Assembly: GCF_019132845.1 (NCBI RefSeq) | Contig: NZ_JAHSPR010000010.1 | Coordinates: 1 to 64,000, forward strand | Length of the DNA stretch: 64,000 nucleotides | From: Advenella alkanexedens | GTDB lineage: Bacteria > Pseudomonadota > Gammaproteobacteria > Burkholderiales > Burkholderiaceae_B | Direction: 5' to 3' | Part shown: positions 6,697 to 17,057 of the stretch, one piece after another | Position numbering within the stretch: position 1 is the stretch's first letter | How the letters are laid out: every line of letters starts with the position of its first letter | Notes under the pieces: model-generated | The model's input: only the letters and a program-made list of their open reading frames with translations | The model's database searches: none | What the model was told of the DNA's origin: nothing | Program-made: the position numbers and the translations under genes

Positions 6697-8613
6697 ATGA
6701 GTCAAGAAGAAGCAACTGTTCAAGCCGGCCCGCAAACCATGGGTTTTCAGGCGGAAGTCAAGCAATTACTGCATTTGATGATTCACTCCCTGTACAGCAA
6801 CAAGGAAATTTTCTTGCGGGAGCTGGTTTCCAATGCCTCGGATGCCTGCGACAAGCTGCGTTTTGAAGCGATTGATAATCCTGCCTTGCTGGAAGGCGGT
6901 GCCGATTTGCAAATCAGGGTCAGCTATGACAAAGAGGCCCGTACCATTACCATTTCCGATAATGGCATTGGTTTAAGCCACGACGAGGCAATCGCCAACC
7001 TGGGCACGATTGCCCGTTCTGGCACGAAAGAGTTTTTTTCCCAGTTAAGTGGCGACAAGCAAAAAGATGCCCAGTTAATTGGCCAGTTTGGCGTGGGTTT
7101 TTATTCTTCATTCATTGTGGCCGACAAGGTTACGGTTGAAAGCCGTCGTGCCGGTGTCGCTACCAGTGAAGGCGTGCGCTGGACGTCCGAAGGCCAGGGC
7201 GACTTCACTATTGAACCAATTGAAAAGGAATCGCGCGGTACCGATATTACCTTGCACCTGCGTGCCGATGAAGATGAGTTCCTTAGCCACTGGAAGTTAA
7301 GTGAGATCCTGCGCCGTTATTCCGATCATATTTCCCTGCCGGTACTTATGCAGAAAGAAGAATATGACTCGGAAAAAGGCGAGATGGTTAAAAAGGACGA
7401 GTGGGAAGCGGTTAACCAGGCCAGCGCACTATGGACCCGTAACAAGTCTGACATTACCGACGAGCAGTATAAAGAGTTTTACAAGCATGTCAGCCATGAT
7501 TTTGAAGATCCGCTGGCCTGGACCCATAATCGGGTGGAAGGACGCAGCGAATATACCCAGTTGCTGTATATTCCCAAACGTGCACCGTTTGATTTGTGGG
7601 ACCGTGATGGCAAGCGTGGCGTAAAACTGTATGTGAAACGCGTCTTTATCATGGATGAAGCCGAACAGCTGCTGCCATCGTACTTGCGTTTTGTGCGCGG
7701 TGTGATTGACTCTTCTGATTTGCCGCTTAACGTTTCCCGTGAAATTCTGCAGGAAAGCCGTGATGTCCGTTCCATTCGCGAAGGCTCGGTAAAACGTATC
7801 CTGTCCCTGCTTGAAAACATGGCCGAGAATAAACCCGAAGACTACGCGACCTTCTGGGCTGAATTTGGCCAGGTGCTTAAAGAAGGTACCGGTGAAGATC
7901 CGTCCAACCTTGAGCGGATTGCCAAACTGATGCGTTTTGCTTCTACCCATACCGATGAGCCTTTGCAGAATGTCTCCCTGGCTGATTACATCTCACGCAT
8001 GAAAGAAGGGCAGGACCGGATTTACTACGTGGTGGCAGACTCTTTCAATGCGGCCAAAAACAGTCCGCACCTGGAGATCTTCCGCAAAAAAGGTATCGAG
8101 GTTTTGTTGCTGTCAGACCGTGTGGACGAATGGATGATGTCTCATTTCCGCGAGTTTGAGGGCAAACAGCTGGTATCGGTTTCCAAAGGTGGGCTGGATC
8201 TTGCTGAACTGGCCGATGAAGCGGAAAAGAAAAAGCAGGAAGAAGTGGCTGAGTCCTTCAAGCCTTTGGTGGAACGGCTGAAAGAGGTTTTGAAAGACAA
8301 GGTCAAGGATGTTAATGTAACGCTGCGCCTGGTTGATTCTCCGGCTTGCGTGGTGGTTGGACAAAATGAATTAAGCCCGCACTTGCTGCGCATGTTGCAG
8401 GCGGCAGGCCAGGAAACCCCAGATTTCAAACCTGTCCTGGAAATCAACCCCGAGCATGCCATCATTACCCGTCTTCAGGCGGCTGAAGATGAGGAATTTG
8501 CCGATTGGGCCAATGTGTTGCTGGATCAGGCCCTGCTGGCTGAAGGTGCCCAGATTGCGGATCCGGCTGCGTTTGTGAAGCGGATGAATGCCTTGTTGCT
8601 CAAGTCTGCCTAA
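6697..8613 (+). CDS. htpG: Molecular chaperone HtpG (Hsp90)
   Basis: This 638-aa cytosolic ATP-dependent chaperone helps late folding and remodelling of client proteins. The N-terminal GHKL ATPase domain shows [22 protein letters not shown] and [11 protein letters not shown]. The middle domain contains the conserved NVSREILQ segment, and a C-terminal dimerisation domain follows. Length is typical of bacterial HtpG. ATG 6697 is selected because MSQEE... fits the family start and the longer frame would overlap the promoter. There is no strong Shine-Dalgarno. Expression is likely heat-induced from the sigma-32 promoter at 6593-6620. Confidence 0.97.
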   Translation: MSQEEATVQAGPQTMGFQAEVKQLLHLMIHSLYSNKEIFLRELVSNASDACDKLRFEAIDNPALLEGGADLQIRVSYDKEARTITISDNGIGLSHDEAIANLGTIARSGTKEFFSQLSGDKQKDAQLIGQFGVGFYSSFIVADKVTVESRRAGVATSEGVRWTSEGQGDFTIEPIEKESRGTDITLHLRADEDEFLSHWKLSEILRRYSDHISLPVLMQKEEYDSEKGEMVKKDEWEAVNQASALWTRNKSDITDEQYKEFYKHVSHDFEDPLAWTHNRVEGRSEYTQLLYIPKRAPFDLWDRDGKRGVKLYVKRVFIMDEAEQLLPSYLRFVRGVIDSSDLPLNVSREILQESRDVRSIREGSVKRILSLLENMAENKPEDYATFWAEFGQVLKEGTGEDPSNLERIAKLMRFASTHTDEPLQNVSLADYISRMKEGQDRIYYVVADSFNAAKNSPHLEIFRKKGIEVLLLSDRVDEWMMSHFREFEGKQLVSVSKGGLDLAELADEAEKKKQEEVAESFKPLVERLKEVLKDKVKDVNVTLRLVDSPACVVVGQNELSPHLLRMLQAAGQETPDFKPVLEINPEHAIITRLQAAEDEEFADWANVLLDQALLAEGAQIADPAAFVKRMNALLLKSA

Positions 8614-8657
8614 TCGCATCCTGACGCAGGTATAACGACAATGCCCGGCGCCGGTTT

Positions 8658-9248
8658 TTATCGGGGTTCGGGCATTTGCCGTTTGGCCCAGCCACTTTCT
8701 GTTTGGTATTTTTGCCAGTCAAAGTAGGGGCCCGGGTCGGTTTTTCTGCCGGGTGCGATATGTTCATGACCACGTACCGCCCTTAAGGGGTAGCGGGCCT
8801 TTAGCACTTTGCTCAAATGGCTCAGGGTTTCATACTGTTCAGGCATGAAAGGCTCAAAGTCACAGCCTTCCAGCTCAATGCCAATAGAGAAATCATTGCA
8901 GCGTTCGCGGTCGTTAAAACGGGAGACGCCTGCATGCCAGGCGCGGTTTTCAGTGCTCACGAACTGGACAATTTCCCCATCGCGGCGGATAAGAAAATGC
9001 GCCGACACCCGCAAGTGTTTGATTGACTCAAAGAAGGGGTGTGCGTGTGGGTCAAGGCGGTTGGTAAACAGCTGCTCTATGTACGGTCCGCCATACTGGT
9101 AAGGCGGCAGGCTGATGTTATGAATGACCAGTAGCGAGACGGTTTCATTAACCGGGCGTTTGTCACAGTTGGGGGAAGGCACCAGGCGAATGTTTTTGCT
9201 TGTCTTCAGCCATCCGTGGCGGTCCAGCTGTAAAAATGGCATGCTCAT
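8658..9248 (-). CDS. ampD: 1,6-anhydro-N-acetylmuramyl-L-alanine amidase AmpD
   Basis: This 196-aa zinc amidase of the N-acetylmuramoyl-L-alanine amidase type 2 family cleaves anhydromuropeptides in the cytoplasm during peptidoglycan recycling. Zinc-ligand motifs are visible: VIHN near residue 44, VRGHEHIAPGRKTDPG toward the C-terminus, and the AWHAG and IGIELEG segments. In many bacteria AmpD activity also governs AmpC beta-lactamase induction; no ampC or ampR is in view here. The ATG at 9248 overlaps the upstream stop by ATGA, indicating translational coupling. A second ATG lies two codons later. Confidence 0.93.
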   Translation of the reverse strand: MSMPFLQLDRHGWLKTSKNIRLVPSPNCDKRPVNETVSLLVIHNISLPPYQYGGPYIEQLFTNRLDPHAHPFFESIKHLRVSAHFLIRRDGEIVQFVSTENRAWHAGVSRFNDRERCNDFSIGIELEGCDFEPFMPEQYETLSHLSKVLKARYPLRAVRGHEHIAPGRKTDPGPYFDWQKYQTESGWAKRQMPEPR

Positions 9249-9502
9249 TGTTTTTGGCCCAATCGGGCATGCTCTTCGGAACACCAGGTTTTGCCATGGA
9301 TGAGACAGGCTTCCGAGCGGGGCAGGTGAATATGGCAGTGAGCACATTGCACCATGGCTTCGCTGGCCTGGCTTTGCCGGGTGGCGGGAGGCTGGCTGGC
9401 GTTTGATTGCATGTTTTTGAAAAGCGTCTGAACGCGACCGGCAAACATGCGGATGGCCAGCATCAGGATGATGATCAGGATGATAAAGAGAAAAAATCTC
9501 AT
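9245..9502 (-). CDS. PP0621-family small membrane-anchored protein
   Basis: This 85-aa protein has an N-terminal membrane helix (residues 3-18, almost all Phe/Ile/Leu) and a C-terminal cysteine/histidine-rich region. That region has CAHCHIHLPRSEAC and a further Cys/His (WCSEEH), which could bind a metal. It matches the small PP0621-type proteins found next to ampD in pseudomonads and betaproteobacteria; their function is unknown. It overlaps ampD by four bases and the upstream gene by one (TAATG), so the three genes form one coupled operon. Confidence 0.8.
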   Translation of the reverse strand: MRFFLFIILIIILMLAIRMFAGRVQTLFKNMQSNASQPPATRQSQASEAMVQCAHCHIHLPRSEACLIHGKTWCSEEHARLGQKQ

Positions 9503-10353
9503 TAGACACTCTTGTGCATAATAACGTCAAAGATAAAACGGGTACCCGTGTAGGCCAGCATGAGCAGGGCAAAACCGGTTAGCGTCCAGCGCAAGGCCAA
9601 TCGGCCACGCCAGCCCCAAAGGCTTCGCCCAATCAGCAGTATGCTGAATACCAGCCAGGCCAGCAGGGTGAAAATGGTTTTGTGGTCCATGGGCAGGAAC
9701 TGGCCGCTTTTGTTGAGCGACACCATAATGCCGGTGACAATAGACAGGCTGAGAGCGCCAAAACCAATCCAGATCAGTTTGAACAGGATGCGTTCCTGCT
9801 GCATGAGTGGTGGCTGGGCCTCAAGGATGCGGGTGGTGAGCGAGGGATTTTCCTGAAAATTGACGGGTTTATGCAAGTATTGGTCCAGGGCGGTCATTAA
9901 GAATGCCTGTATGGCGGCGATGGCAATAAGGCTATAGGCAAACAGTGAGATCAGCAAGTGGATCTTGAACAGATGGGTTTGTGAGGGAATGACCAGGCTG
10001 TCTGGGCTGGAAGGAAAAAGGGCGGCCAGCAGACAGATAAAGCTGGCAATCGGCAGCAGCAGCAAAAGCAGCCCGTCTATTTTGTTCAGCCTGCTTTCTA
10101 TCCAGAACACGATCATGCCCAGCCAGATGGTAATGGACAGGCCCTGTGACCAGTTCAGCCTGATATGTTCTGCGTGCACGATCGCCCAGTGTACGGCGAT
10201 GCCTTGCAGCACTAAGGTGGCCAAAAGACATACGCTACGGACGGAGCCGGTTTGCCTGATGGTGTTTTGTTGCACAATGGGGCGCCAAATTGACAAACTA
10301 AGCAGAAGATAGGCCAATGCGGCCAGAGAGTGCAATACAATGTCAGCTGACAT
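9502..10353 (-). CDS. CcsA/YpjD-like inner-membrane protein (cytochrome c assembly family)
   Basis: This 283-aa integral membrane protein has about eight hydrophobic helices and belongs to the CcsA/CcmC-like family (YpjD in E. coli). Classical family members handle heme for c-type cytochrome maturation. YpjD-type proteins beside ffh are widely conserved, but their exact role is not settled. A C-terminal WGWRGRLALRW segment is consistent with the Trp-rich family region. It is first in the ypjD-PP0621-ampD operon and divergent from ffh with a 97-bp gap. Confidence 0.8.
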   Translation of the reverse strand: MSADIVLHSLAALAYLLLSLSIWRPIVQQNTIRQTGSVRSVCLLATLVLQGIAVHWAIVHAEHIRLNWSQGLSITIWLGMIVFWIESRLNKIDGLLLLLLPIASFICLLAALFPSSPDSLVIPSQTHLFKIHLLISLFAYSLIAIAAIQAFLMTALDQYLHKPVNFQENPSLTTRILEAQPPLMQQERILFKLIWIGFGALSLSIVTGIMVSLNKSGQFLPMDHKTIFTLLAWLVFSILLIGRSLWGWRGRLALRWTLTGFALLMLAYTGTRFIFDVIMHKSV

Positions 10354-10450
10354 AAACTGATATCTTGATTGTAGGGGTTGGGTTATTGAGGTAACAAAAA
10401 CATAGTATAGCCTCTAATCCTGGTAATTCATTTATTAAAGTGCAAAATTC

Positions 10451-11878
10451 ATGTTCGATAATTTAACTAATCGTTTGTCCCGGGTCATGAAGACCATCCG
10501 GGGAGAGGCCCGCCTGACCGAAGCCAATACGCAGGAAATGCTGCGCGAGGTACGTCTGGCATTACTTGAGGCCGATGTATCTTTGCCCGTGGTGCGTGAG
10601 TTTGTTGCCAGGGTCAAGGAAAGTGCGCTGGGTGAGGAAGTCGCCGGCAGCCTAAGTCCAGGACAGGCCCTGGTGGGGGTGGTTCATAAAGAGCTTACCG
10701 CTTTAATGGGGGGGGATCTTGGGCCGCAGGCATCCGAGCTGTCTTTGGCAACCCAGCCGCCAGCCGTTGTGTTAATGGCCGGTCTGCAAGGGGCTGGCAA
10801 AACCACGACGACCGGTAAATTGGCCAAACTGATTAGTGGGGGCGATTTACTGCAAAATGGTCGCAAGGCCGGCCGAAAAAAAGTGCTGGTGGTCAGTGCC
10901 GACGTTTATCGTCCGGCCGCTATTGAACAGTTGAAAACGGTTGCCACCCAGGTTGGGGTGGATTTCTTCCCGTCCGATGCCAGCCAGAAACCGCGTGATA
11001 TTGCCCTGGCAGCCGTCGATCATGCAAAACGGCATCATTATGATGTCTTGCTGGTGGATACGGCCGGCCGTCTGGGTATTGATGAAGCCATGATGGCTGA
11101 AATCAGTATGCTGCACGAAGTGCTCAAGCCCATTGAAACCCTGTTTGTGGTGGATGCCATGCAAGGTCAGGATGCCGTGAATGTGGCCAAGGCCTTCTCC
11201 GAAGCCTTGCCCCTGACTGGTGTGGTCATGACCAAACTCGATGGTGATGCCCGGGGTGGTGCCGCCCTGTCGGTGCGGCATATTACCGGCAAGCCCCTGA
11301 AGTTTATCGGGGTTTCCGAAAAACTCGATGGTCTTGAACCTTTTCATCCCGAGCGTATGGCTCAGCGGGTGCTGGGTATGGGCGATATTGTTTCGCTGGT
11401 TGAACAGGCCCAGCGCAATATTGATATTGCCGAAGCCCAGAAGCTGGCCACCAAGATCAAATCGGGTGACCGTTTTGACCTGAATGATTTTCGTGATCAG
11501 TTGCAGCAAGTCAAGAAAATGGGGGACATGAGTTCCCTGCTTGAAAAACTGCCGGCACAGTTCGCCCAGGCAGCGGGCCAGTTGCAAAGTGGCCAGGCCG
11601 AAAAACAATTGCGCCGTACCGAGGGTATTCTTAATTCCATGACGCCCCAGGAACGGGCCAAACCCGAATTGCTGAAAGCATCGCGCAAACGTCGTATTGC
11701 GGCGGGTGCTGGGGTGCCAGTGCAGGAAGTGAACAAATTGCTTAAGCAGTTTGAGCAAATGCAGGGCATGATGAAGCAGTTCAAGAAAGGCGGTATGGGT
11801 AAGATGATGCGTGCCATGGGAGGGCTCAAGGGCCTGAAAAACATGGGCATGGGTGGTTTTGGCGGTTTCAAGAAGTAA
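10451..11878 (+). CDS. ffh: Signal recognition particle protein Ffh
   Basis: This 475-aa SRP54 GTPase binds 4.5S RNA and signal sequences of nascent membrane proteins and delivers ribosomes to FtsY. The N domain comes first, then the G domain with GLQGAGKTTTTGKLA (G1), DTAGRLGID (G3) and TKLDGDARGG (G4). The C-terminal M domain (from about residue 325) ends in a Met/Gly-rich tail. A seven-residue insert (QNGRKAGRK, near 137-145) follows the P-loop helix and is longer than in E. coli Ffh. A strong terminator follows at once, so the gene is probably monocistronic. Confidence 0.97.
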   Translation: MFDNLTNRLSRVMKTIRGEARLTEANTQEMLREVRLALLEADVSLPVVREFVARVKESALGEEVAGSLSPGQALVGVVHKELTALMGGDLGPQASELSLATQPPAVVLMAGLQGAGKTTTTGKLAKLISGGDLLQNGRKAGRKKVLVVSADVYRPAAIEQLKTVATQVGVDFFPSDASQKPRDIALAAVDHAKRHHYDVLLVDTAGRLGIDEAMMAEISMLHEVLKPIETLFVVDAMQGQDAVNVAKAFSEALPLTGVVMTKLDGDARGGAALSVRHITGKPLKFIGVSEKLDGLEPFHPERMAQRVLGMGDIVSLVEQAQRNIDIAEAQKLATKIKSGDRFDLNDFRDQLQQVKKMGDMSSLLEKLPAQFAQAAGQLQSGQAEKQLRRTEGILNSMTPQERAKPELLKASRKRRIAAGAGVPVQEVNKLLKQFEQMQGMMKQFKKGGMGKMMRAMGGLKGLKNMGMGGFGGFKK

Positions 11879-11881
11879 TAC

Positions 11882-11913
11882 AAAAAAGTCCGCCTGTTGG
11901 GGCGGACTTTTTT
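11882..11913 (+). terminator. Rho-independent terminator of ffh
   Basis: A perfect 13-bp stem pairs AAAAAAGTCCGCC (11882-11894) with GGCGGACTTTTTT (11901-11913) around a six-base loop, with a T-run on the 3' side. It starts three bases after the ffh stop. The A-tract on the left arm lets it work in both directions, which also suits the convergent pip-side genes. Confidence 0.95.
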
Positions 11914-11931
11914 ATTAGTCATGCCAGTGCA

Positions 11932-12030
11932 TTATTGGGGAATGCGCAGAATCTGTCCCGGGTAAATTTTATCCGGGTGGCTAAGCATAGGCTTGTTGGC
12001 TTCAAAATTGAATTCGTTAAGAAATATCAT
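11932..12030 (-). pseudogene. LysM-domain C-terminal fragment (32 codons)
   Basis: Directly after pip, overlapping its stop as TAATG, a 32-codon frame encodes [20 protein letters not shown] followed by RIPQ and a stop. This is the second half of a canonical LysM peptidoglycan-binding repeat, as in YgaU/LysM-BON proteins. The first half of the repeat and everything upstream are missing, so it is best read as the end of a deleted LysM gene now fused behind pip. A short translated peptide cannot be excluded because the TAATG junction could allow reinitiation. Confidence 0.7.
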
Positions 12031-12974
12031 TAAGACGCGTTATCGGCAAATTTGTCGGTGGCGGCAAGCAGGGCTTTCAGGATGCCCGGCTCATTAAATG
12101 CATGGCCGGCATCGTCAATGATTTGGAATTCGGCTTGTGGCCATGCCTTGTGCAGTTCCCAGGCGGTTTTGGCCGGCGTGCAGGCATCGTAGCGTCCCTG
12201 AATGATAATGCCGGGAATACCGTGCAGTTTATGGGCATTGTCCAGCAGCTGGTTTTCTTTCATGAAACCGCCATTCGCAAAATAGTGATTTTCGATACGG
12301 GCAAAGGCGATGGCAAAATAATCATCGACATGGCTGCTGACATGGGCTTCATTCAGCAGCAGGCTGATGGTTCTTCCTTCCCATAAGCTCCAGGCCCGGG
12401 CTGCCTTGATTTGCTCTGCAAGATCGTTGCCGGTCAGCCGTTTCTGATAGGCGGCAATCAAGTCATTATGTTCTTCAGGTGGAATAGGGGCCAGGTAGTC
12501 TTCCCAGTAGTCGGGAAACAGCCATGAAGCACCTTCCTGGTAGAACCAGCGCAGTTCTTCTTTACGTACCGTAAAAATGCCCCGTACAATCAGTTCACTG
12601 ACACGATTGGGATGGGTCTGGGCATAGGCCAAAGATAAGGTAGAGCCCCATGAACCACCAAAGACCAGCCATTTTTCTGCGCCCATGATGTCACGGCGCA
12701 GGCATTCCATGTCTTCAATAAGATGTGCGGTGGTGTTGTTGTGCAGGCTGGCATGTGGAAGCGAGCGGCCGCAGCCGCGCTGGTCAAACAGCAGGACATT
12801 GTATTTGGATGGATCAAACAGTTGACGGTGCTGGGGACCACACCCGGAGCCCGGTCCGCCATGCAGGAACACGGCTGGCTTTCCCTGGGGATTGCCACAA
12901 AGTTCCCAGTAAACCTGGTGGCCGTCGGTGGTTTCCAGAAAACCGGTTTTATAGGGCTCTATGGGTGGGTACAT
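12030..12974 (-). CDS. pip: Proline iminopeptidase
   Basis: This 314-aa serine peptidase of the alpha/beta-hydrolase fold removes N-terminal proline from peptides in the cytoplasm. The oxyanion motif HGGPGSG, the nucleophile elbow GGSWGS and the C-terminal acid/base region (RYDACTP, then [11 protein letters not shown]) are all present. Length and the N-terminus [11 protein letters not shown] are typical. It follows trmB by six bases on the same strand, so the two probably share a transcript. Its stop codon overlaps the LysM fragment. Confidence 0.95.
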   Translation of the reverse strand: MYPPIEPYKTGFLETTDGHQVYWELCGNPQGKPAVFLHGGPGSGCGPQHRQLFDPSKYNVLLFDQRGCGRSLPHASLHNNTTAHLIEDMECLRRDIMGAEKWLVFGGSWGSTLSLAYAQTHPNRVSELIVRGIFTVRKEELRWFYQEGASWLFPDYWEDYLAPIPPEEHNDLIAAYQKRLTGNDLAEQIKAARAWSLWEGRTISLLLNEAHVSSHVDDYFAIAFARIENHYFANGGFMKENQLLDNAHKLHGIPGIIIQGRYDACTPAKTAWELHKAWPQAEFQIIDDAGHAFNEPGILKALLAATDKFADNAS

Positions 12975-12980
12975 GGCAGA

Positions 12981-13712
12981 CTAATCCTCTTTCTTTTTGA
13001 AAACCAGGTCCCACACACCATGACCCAGGCGCAGGCCACGGGTTTCAAATTTGGTTTGCGGGCGATAATCGGGCTTGGGTGCGTAATCCTTGGCGGTGTT
13101 TTCCAGCTCGGGGTTGGCCGACAGGACTTCCAGCATTTGTTCTGCATAGTTTTCCCAGTCGGTGGCGCAATGAATATAACCGCCCGGTTGTAGCCGGCTA
13201 ACCAGCAGTTGTACGAACTCGGGCTGGATCAGACGGCGCTTGTGGTGCCGCTTTTTTGGCCAGGGGTCGGGGAAGTAAATATGCACGCCAGCCAGGCTGT
13301 TGGCGGGTAGCATGTTCTTGACCACCTCAACGGCATCGTGCTGGATAATGCGTACATTGTCCAGTGAGGATGCTTCAATGCGTTTGAGCATGGCACCAAC
13401 ACCGGCATTGAATACCTCTACGCCCAGGAAGTTTTCTTCATGGCGGGCCAGTGCGATTTTTTCAGTGGTTTCGCCCATGCCAAAACCAATCTCAAGAATG
13501 GTGGGGGCCTGTCTGCCGAATACTTTTTCATAGTTCAGGCTAGTCGGTTTGTAGGCAATCGACCATTTGTCCATCAGTCGCTCTATGGCCAGTTTTTGGC
13601 CAGGCGTCATGTGTGAGCGGCGGTGAACAAAGCTTTTGATGTGCCCGAACGGTTGTTCGGGCTTTTCGGTGCCTTCGGCAACCGGTGCGGGGTTTGTATT
13701 TTCAGTACTCAT
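12981..13712 (-). CDS. trmB: tRNA (guanine-N7-)-methyltransferase TrmB
   Basis: This 243-aa SAM-dependent enzyme forms m7G46 in tRNAs. The SAM-binding motif LEIGFGMGE and the TrmB hallmark [14 protein letters not shown] are present, and so is the C-terminal [17 protein letters not shown] segment. ATG 13712 is chosen because MSTENTN... fits the variable, polar N-terminal extension of the family and a longer frame has no support. It lies upstream of pip in the same orientation. Confidence 0.96.
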   Translation of the reverse strand: MSTENTNPAPVAEGTEKPEQPFGHIKSFVHRRSHMTPGQKLAIERLMDKWSIAYKPTSLNYEKVFGRQAPTILEIGFGMGETTEKIALARHEENFLGVEVFNAGVGAMLKRIEASSLDNVRIIQHDAVEVVKNMLPANSLAGVHIYFPDPWPKKRHHKRRLIQPEFVQLLVSRLQPGGYIHCATDWENYAEQMLEVLSANPELENTAKDYAPKPDYRPQTKFETRGLRLGHGVWDLVFKKKED

Positions 13713-13776
13713 GTTAATTTCACTCGTTAAGCCATAATTGTATTTGATACGAGGCAACAAGTTGAAGATATGGGTG

Positions 13777-14376
13777 CTAAAACTTAAATGTCATGACTTT
13801 TGCCGGAGGAATATTGCCCCAGACGATTTCACTGTGAAACTGGCTTGCGTGGATATGGGTTTTCCAAAGCGGTGAGCGCAGGTTGTAGGTGAATTGAATG
13901 GCCAGGCCTTGATCTTTTAAAAGGGTATGCCATTGTTGCAGAATTTGCTGGCAGGTATCGGGTGGCAGGGAGATCAGGGGAAGACTGGAAACCACAGCGT
14001 TGATTTTTGCTCCGTGTGGAATAAGGGTATCCAGATGGGCAGCATTGCCATTGATGACGGTAATATGGGGAAACCGGGTTTTTAAATGACAGGCAAAGGT
14101 GTGAGAAAATTCAATCACATAAAGTTTGTCGGGGGAAACGCCGTGATCCAGGATGGCCTGAGTAATCACGCCCGTTCCCCCGCCCAGCTCAATGATGATA
14201 CCATCATTGTCCAGGGGAATGTGCCGGGCCATTTGCCGGGCCAGCTTTTTGGAGCTGGGGCAAATGGCGCCGGTAAACTTTGGTTGGTTGATCAGTTCCT
14301 GGAGGAACATGAACGGGCCTGCTGTTTTTACGATACTGCTGATCTTTTTGGCTTGTTGCCACCAGACTCCATCCAT
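13777..14376 (-). CDS. PmtA-like class I SAM-dependent methyltransferase
   Basis: This 199-aa protein has the SAM-binding motif [14 protein letters not shown] (about residue 63) and the N-terminal signature [19 protein letters not shown], typical of Rhodobacter-type phospholipid N-methyltransferases (PmtA) and close relatives. In PmtA the reaction is stepwise methylation of phosphatidylethanolamine toward phosphatidylcholine on the membrane. Many short homologues lack a proven substrate, so the lipid role is a family inference. It sits between trmB and metG on the minus strand with 39-64 bp gaps. Confidence 0.7.
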   Translation of the reverse strand: MDGVWWQQAKKISSIVKTAGPFMFLQELINQPKFTGAICPSSKKLARQMARHIPLDNDGIIIELGGGTGVITQAILDHGVSPDKLYVIEFSHTFACHLKTRFPHITVINGNAAHLDTLIPHGAKINAVVSSLPLISLPPDTCQQILQQWHTLLKDQGLAIQFTYNLRSPLWKTHIHASQFHSEIVWGNIPPAKVMTFKF

Positions 14377-14415
14377 ATGCCATCCTGTTGCGAGATAAAT
14401 TGATCTTGCTGTTAG

Positions 14416-16491
14416 TTAGTGAATACGCATACCGGGTTGTGCACCTTCCCAAGGCTCGAGAATGTAAATGCCGGGGTGGTTTTTTTCGTCGGCATGGCTG
14501 GCTGCAAGCACCATCCCTTCGGAAATGCCGAATTTCATTTTACGAGGAGCCAGGTTGGCAACCATAACGGTTAGTTTACCCACCAGATCTTCTGGATTAT
14601 ATGCTTCTTTTATGCCTGAGAAAACATTTCTGTGACGGCCTTCGCCGACATCGAGGGTCATGCGTAACAGTTTGGTGGAACCTTCCACATGTTCGCAGTT
14701 GACGATTTTGGCAATGCGCAGGTCAATCTTGGCGAAATCGTCAATTTTGATGGTTTCGGCAATGGGCTCGCCACCGGGAATCAGTGCTTCTGGTGCTGGC
14801 GGTTCGAACAGGTCATCCAGCATTTTGGGGTCGACCCGTTGCATCAAGTGCTTGAAGGGGGCGATGTGTTCAGGCAATTGCGCGGCATCCTGCCAGGTGA
14901 AGTCGCTGTTTTGTTCGAAAAGCTCAGTGGCAATCCGCTTGGAGAGCGCGGGCAAGACGGGGGTCAGCATGACTGACAAAGCCTTGAAGCCGGCAATGGC
15001 GCGCGAACAGATATCCTGCAGTTTGTCTTTCTGGTCCTGTTCAGCAGTGCTGATGCCTTTGGCCAGTACCCAGGGCTGGGCGTTGTCGAAGGCCTGGTTG
15101 ACCTTGTCGGCGTAGGCCATCAGGGTGCGGATGGCGCGGCCATATTCGCGTGCCTCGAAGTCATTGCGAACGTTTTCGGTGACACTGGCGATTTCTGTGG
15201 TGAAAGCGTTGATATCGCCCTGGTAAGCCAGTTTTCCATCAAAGTGTTTGCTGATGAAGTTGGCGGCACGGCTGGCAATGTTAATGTATTTGCCAATCAG
15301 GTCGCTATTGACGCGGGCAATGAAATCATCGGGGTTGAAATCAATGTCTTCAACCCGTGCATTCAGTTTGGCGGCGATATAGTAACGCATCCATTCGGCA
15401 TTCATGCCCAGTTCAAGATATTTGATGGGCGAAATGCCGGTGCCACGGCTTTTGGACATTTTCTCGCCACTGACGGTAATGAAACCGTGCACGAACAGGG
15501 AATCAGGTACTTTACGGCCTGAAAACTTGAGCGTTGCGGGCCAGAACAGGGCGTGGAAATAAATAATGTCCTTGCCAATGAAGTGAACCTGTTCGGTGTT
15601 GCCGTTGGGATCCAGCAGGCCGTCAAAGTCAAGGCCGGTTTTCTTGCAGTAGGCTTTTAAAGAGGCCAGGTAGCCAACCGGTGCGTCCAGCCATACGTAA
15701 AAATACTTGCCGGGTTCATCGGGGATTTCAATGCCAAAATAGGGGGCATCGCGTGAAATGTCCCAGTCGTTAAGATTGCTTTGACTTTCGCCATCTTCAG
15801 CGTTGCCCAGCCATTCACGGGTTTTGGCCAGTACTTCGTTTTGCAGGCGTTTTTGGCCGCGGGCATTGGTGCCGTTGGTCCACTCTTTCAGGAACTCAAC
15901 GCAGCGCGGGTCGGACAGCTTGAAGAAAAAGTGCTCGGACGATTTCAATACCGGCGTGGCATTGGTCAGGGTGGAGTAAGGGTTGATCAGTTCGGTGGGG
16001 GCGTAAACGGCGCTGCACACTTCACAGGAATCACCATACTGGTCTTTGGCATGGCATTTGGGGCATTCACCCTTGATATAACGATCGGGCAGAAACATGC
16101 CCTTGACCGGATCGTAGAACTGCTCGATGGTTTTGCTGCTGATGAAACCGGCTGCTTTCAGGGCCTTGTAAATGTCACCCGACAGCTGTGTGTTTTCTTC
16201 ACTGTGCGTGCTGTGCCAGTGGTCAAACTTGATGTGGAAACCATTCAGGTAAGTGGGACGTTCATTGGCATAACGGGCAACGAGTTCTTCCGGGCTGATG
16301 CCTTCTTTTTCGGCCTTGAGCATAATGGGAGCGCCATGGGCGTCATCGGCACCGACAAAATGAACGGTATGGCCCGACATGCGCATGGTGCGAACCCAGA
16401 TATCGGCCTGGATGTATTCCATGATATGGCCAATATGAAATGAGCCGTTGGCATAAGGGAGTGCGGTGGTAACAAAAATCGTGCGTGTCAT
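14416..16491 (-). CDS. metG: Methionyl-tRNA synthetase
   Basis: This 691-aa class I synthetase charges tRNA-Met. The Rossmann HIGH box (HIGHIMEY, residue ~20), a zinc knuckle [17 protein letters not shown] (~147) and KMSKS (~340) are visible, followed by the anticodon-binding alpha-helical domain. A C-terminal EMAP/Trbp111 tRNA-binding domain (from ~585, with [15 protein letters not shown]) mediates dimerisation. ATG 16491 is used; a TTG two codons earlier is less likely. It is divergent from the genes after 17058 and stands alone. Confidence 0.97.
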   Translation of the reverse strand: MTRTIFVTTALPYANGSFHIGHIMEYIQADIWVRTMRMSGHTVHFVGADDAHGAPIMLKAEKEGISPEELVARYANERPTYLNGFHIKFDHWHSTHSEENTQLSGDIYKALKAAGFISSKTIEQFYDPVKGMFLPDRYIKGECPKCHAKDQYGDSCEVCSAVYAPTELINPYSTLTNATPVLKSSEHFFFKLSDPRCVEFLKEWTNGTNARGQKRLQNEVLAKTREWLGNAEDGESQSNLNDWDISRDAPYFGIEIPDEPGKYFYVWLDAPVGYLASLKAYCKKTGLDFDGLLDPNGNTEQVHFIGKDIIYFHALFWPATLKFSGRKVPDSLFVHGFITVSGEKMSKSRGTGISPIKYLELGMNAEWMRYYIAAKLNARVEDIDFNPDDFIARVNSDLIGKYINIASRAANFISKHFDGKLAYQGDINAFTTEIASVTENVRNDFEAREYGRAIRTLMAYADKVNQAFDNAQPWVLAKGISTAEQDQKDKLQDICSRAIAGFKALSVMLTPVLPALSKRIATELFEQNSDFTWQDAAQLPEHIAPFKHLMQRVDPKMLDDLFEPPAPEALIPGGEPIAETIKIDDFAKIDLRIAKIVNCEHVEGSTKLLRMTLDVGEGRHRNVFSGIKEAYNPEDLVGKLTVMVANLAPRKMKFGISEGMVLAASHADEKNHPGIYILEPWEGAQPGMRIH

Positions 16492-16664
16492 GAACAATTA
16501 CAGTAAAAATTAAACAGTTGAATGATTTTAGACGAAAATGCCGGTTTTAACGGAACCGGCAGACTATTTTCCACCGGAAACGGGCGGAGTAAACACGAAA
16601 AGACAACAGAAAATCGTCGAAATCCTTCCATCTTACAGAAAAAGCCTAAATGAAAAACGGTTTC

Positions 16665-16952
16665 TTATTTTATTTCACGTATTTCAACGTCGGTCACGTC
16701 TTTGGCGCTGGTGGAAAATTTGCGTTTGTGGAATTTTTCCTGGAAGTCGGTTTGGGTCTGGCGGGCCCGTGTGCGTGATTGGGTCCAGAACTGGCCGGCA
16801 GAAAAATTTTGTCCGCGAACGCGGGCAATCACATACATAACACCCAGGGCAATGGCGGTTGATGCCATGAAGATGAATGCCATGCACAGGCCTACAATGG
16901 CCAGAATGACGAAGAGAATGCTTTTCAGGGTACTGTCTAGAAAATCTTTCAT
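16665..16952 (-). CDS. Small two-helix membrane protein, unknown
   Basis: This 95-aa protein has hydrophobic residues at about 11-40 (ILFVILAIVGLCMAFIFMAS and following), long enough for one or two membrane helices, then a basic, Gln/Arg-rich C-terminal half likely in the cytoplasm. I do not recognise the family. ATG 16952 is favoured because MKDFLDSTLK gives a normal amphipathic start before the helices. It is divergent from apbC across a 105-bp gap and lies upstream of metG on the same strand. Confidence 0.65.
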   Translation of the reverse strand: MKDFLDSTLKSILFVILAIVGLCMAFIFMASTAIALGVMYVIARVRGQNFSAGQFWTQSRTRARQTQTDFQEKFHKRKFSTSAKDVTDVEIREIK

Positions 16953-17057
16953 TGTGTATGGAAACCCCATGATAGAGGCAGGTTTATCTTCACCTGCTGA
17001 TAATAAAAACGGTATGATTGACTATTCTACTCAAGTAAGTTTAAAAGTGATAAAACA

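Noticed and set aside
10847-11758. A 303-codon open frame antisense to ffh
   Set aside because: It lies wholly opposite a certain housekeeping gene, is His/Gln-rich in the way shadow frames are, and has no recognisable domain.
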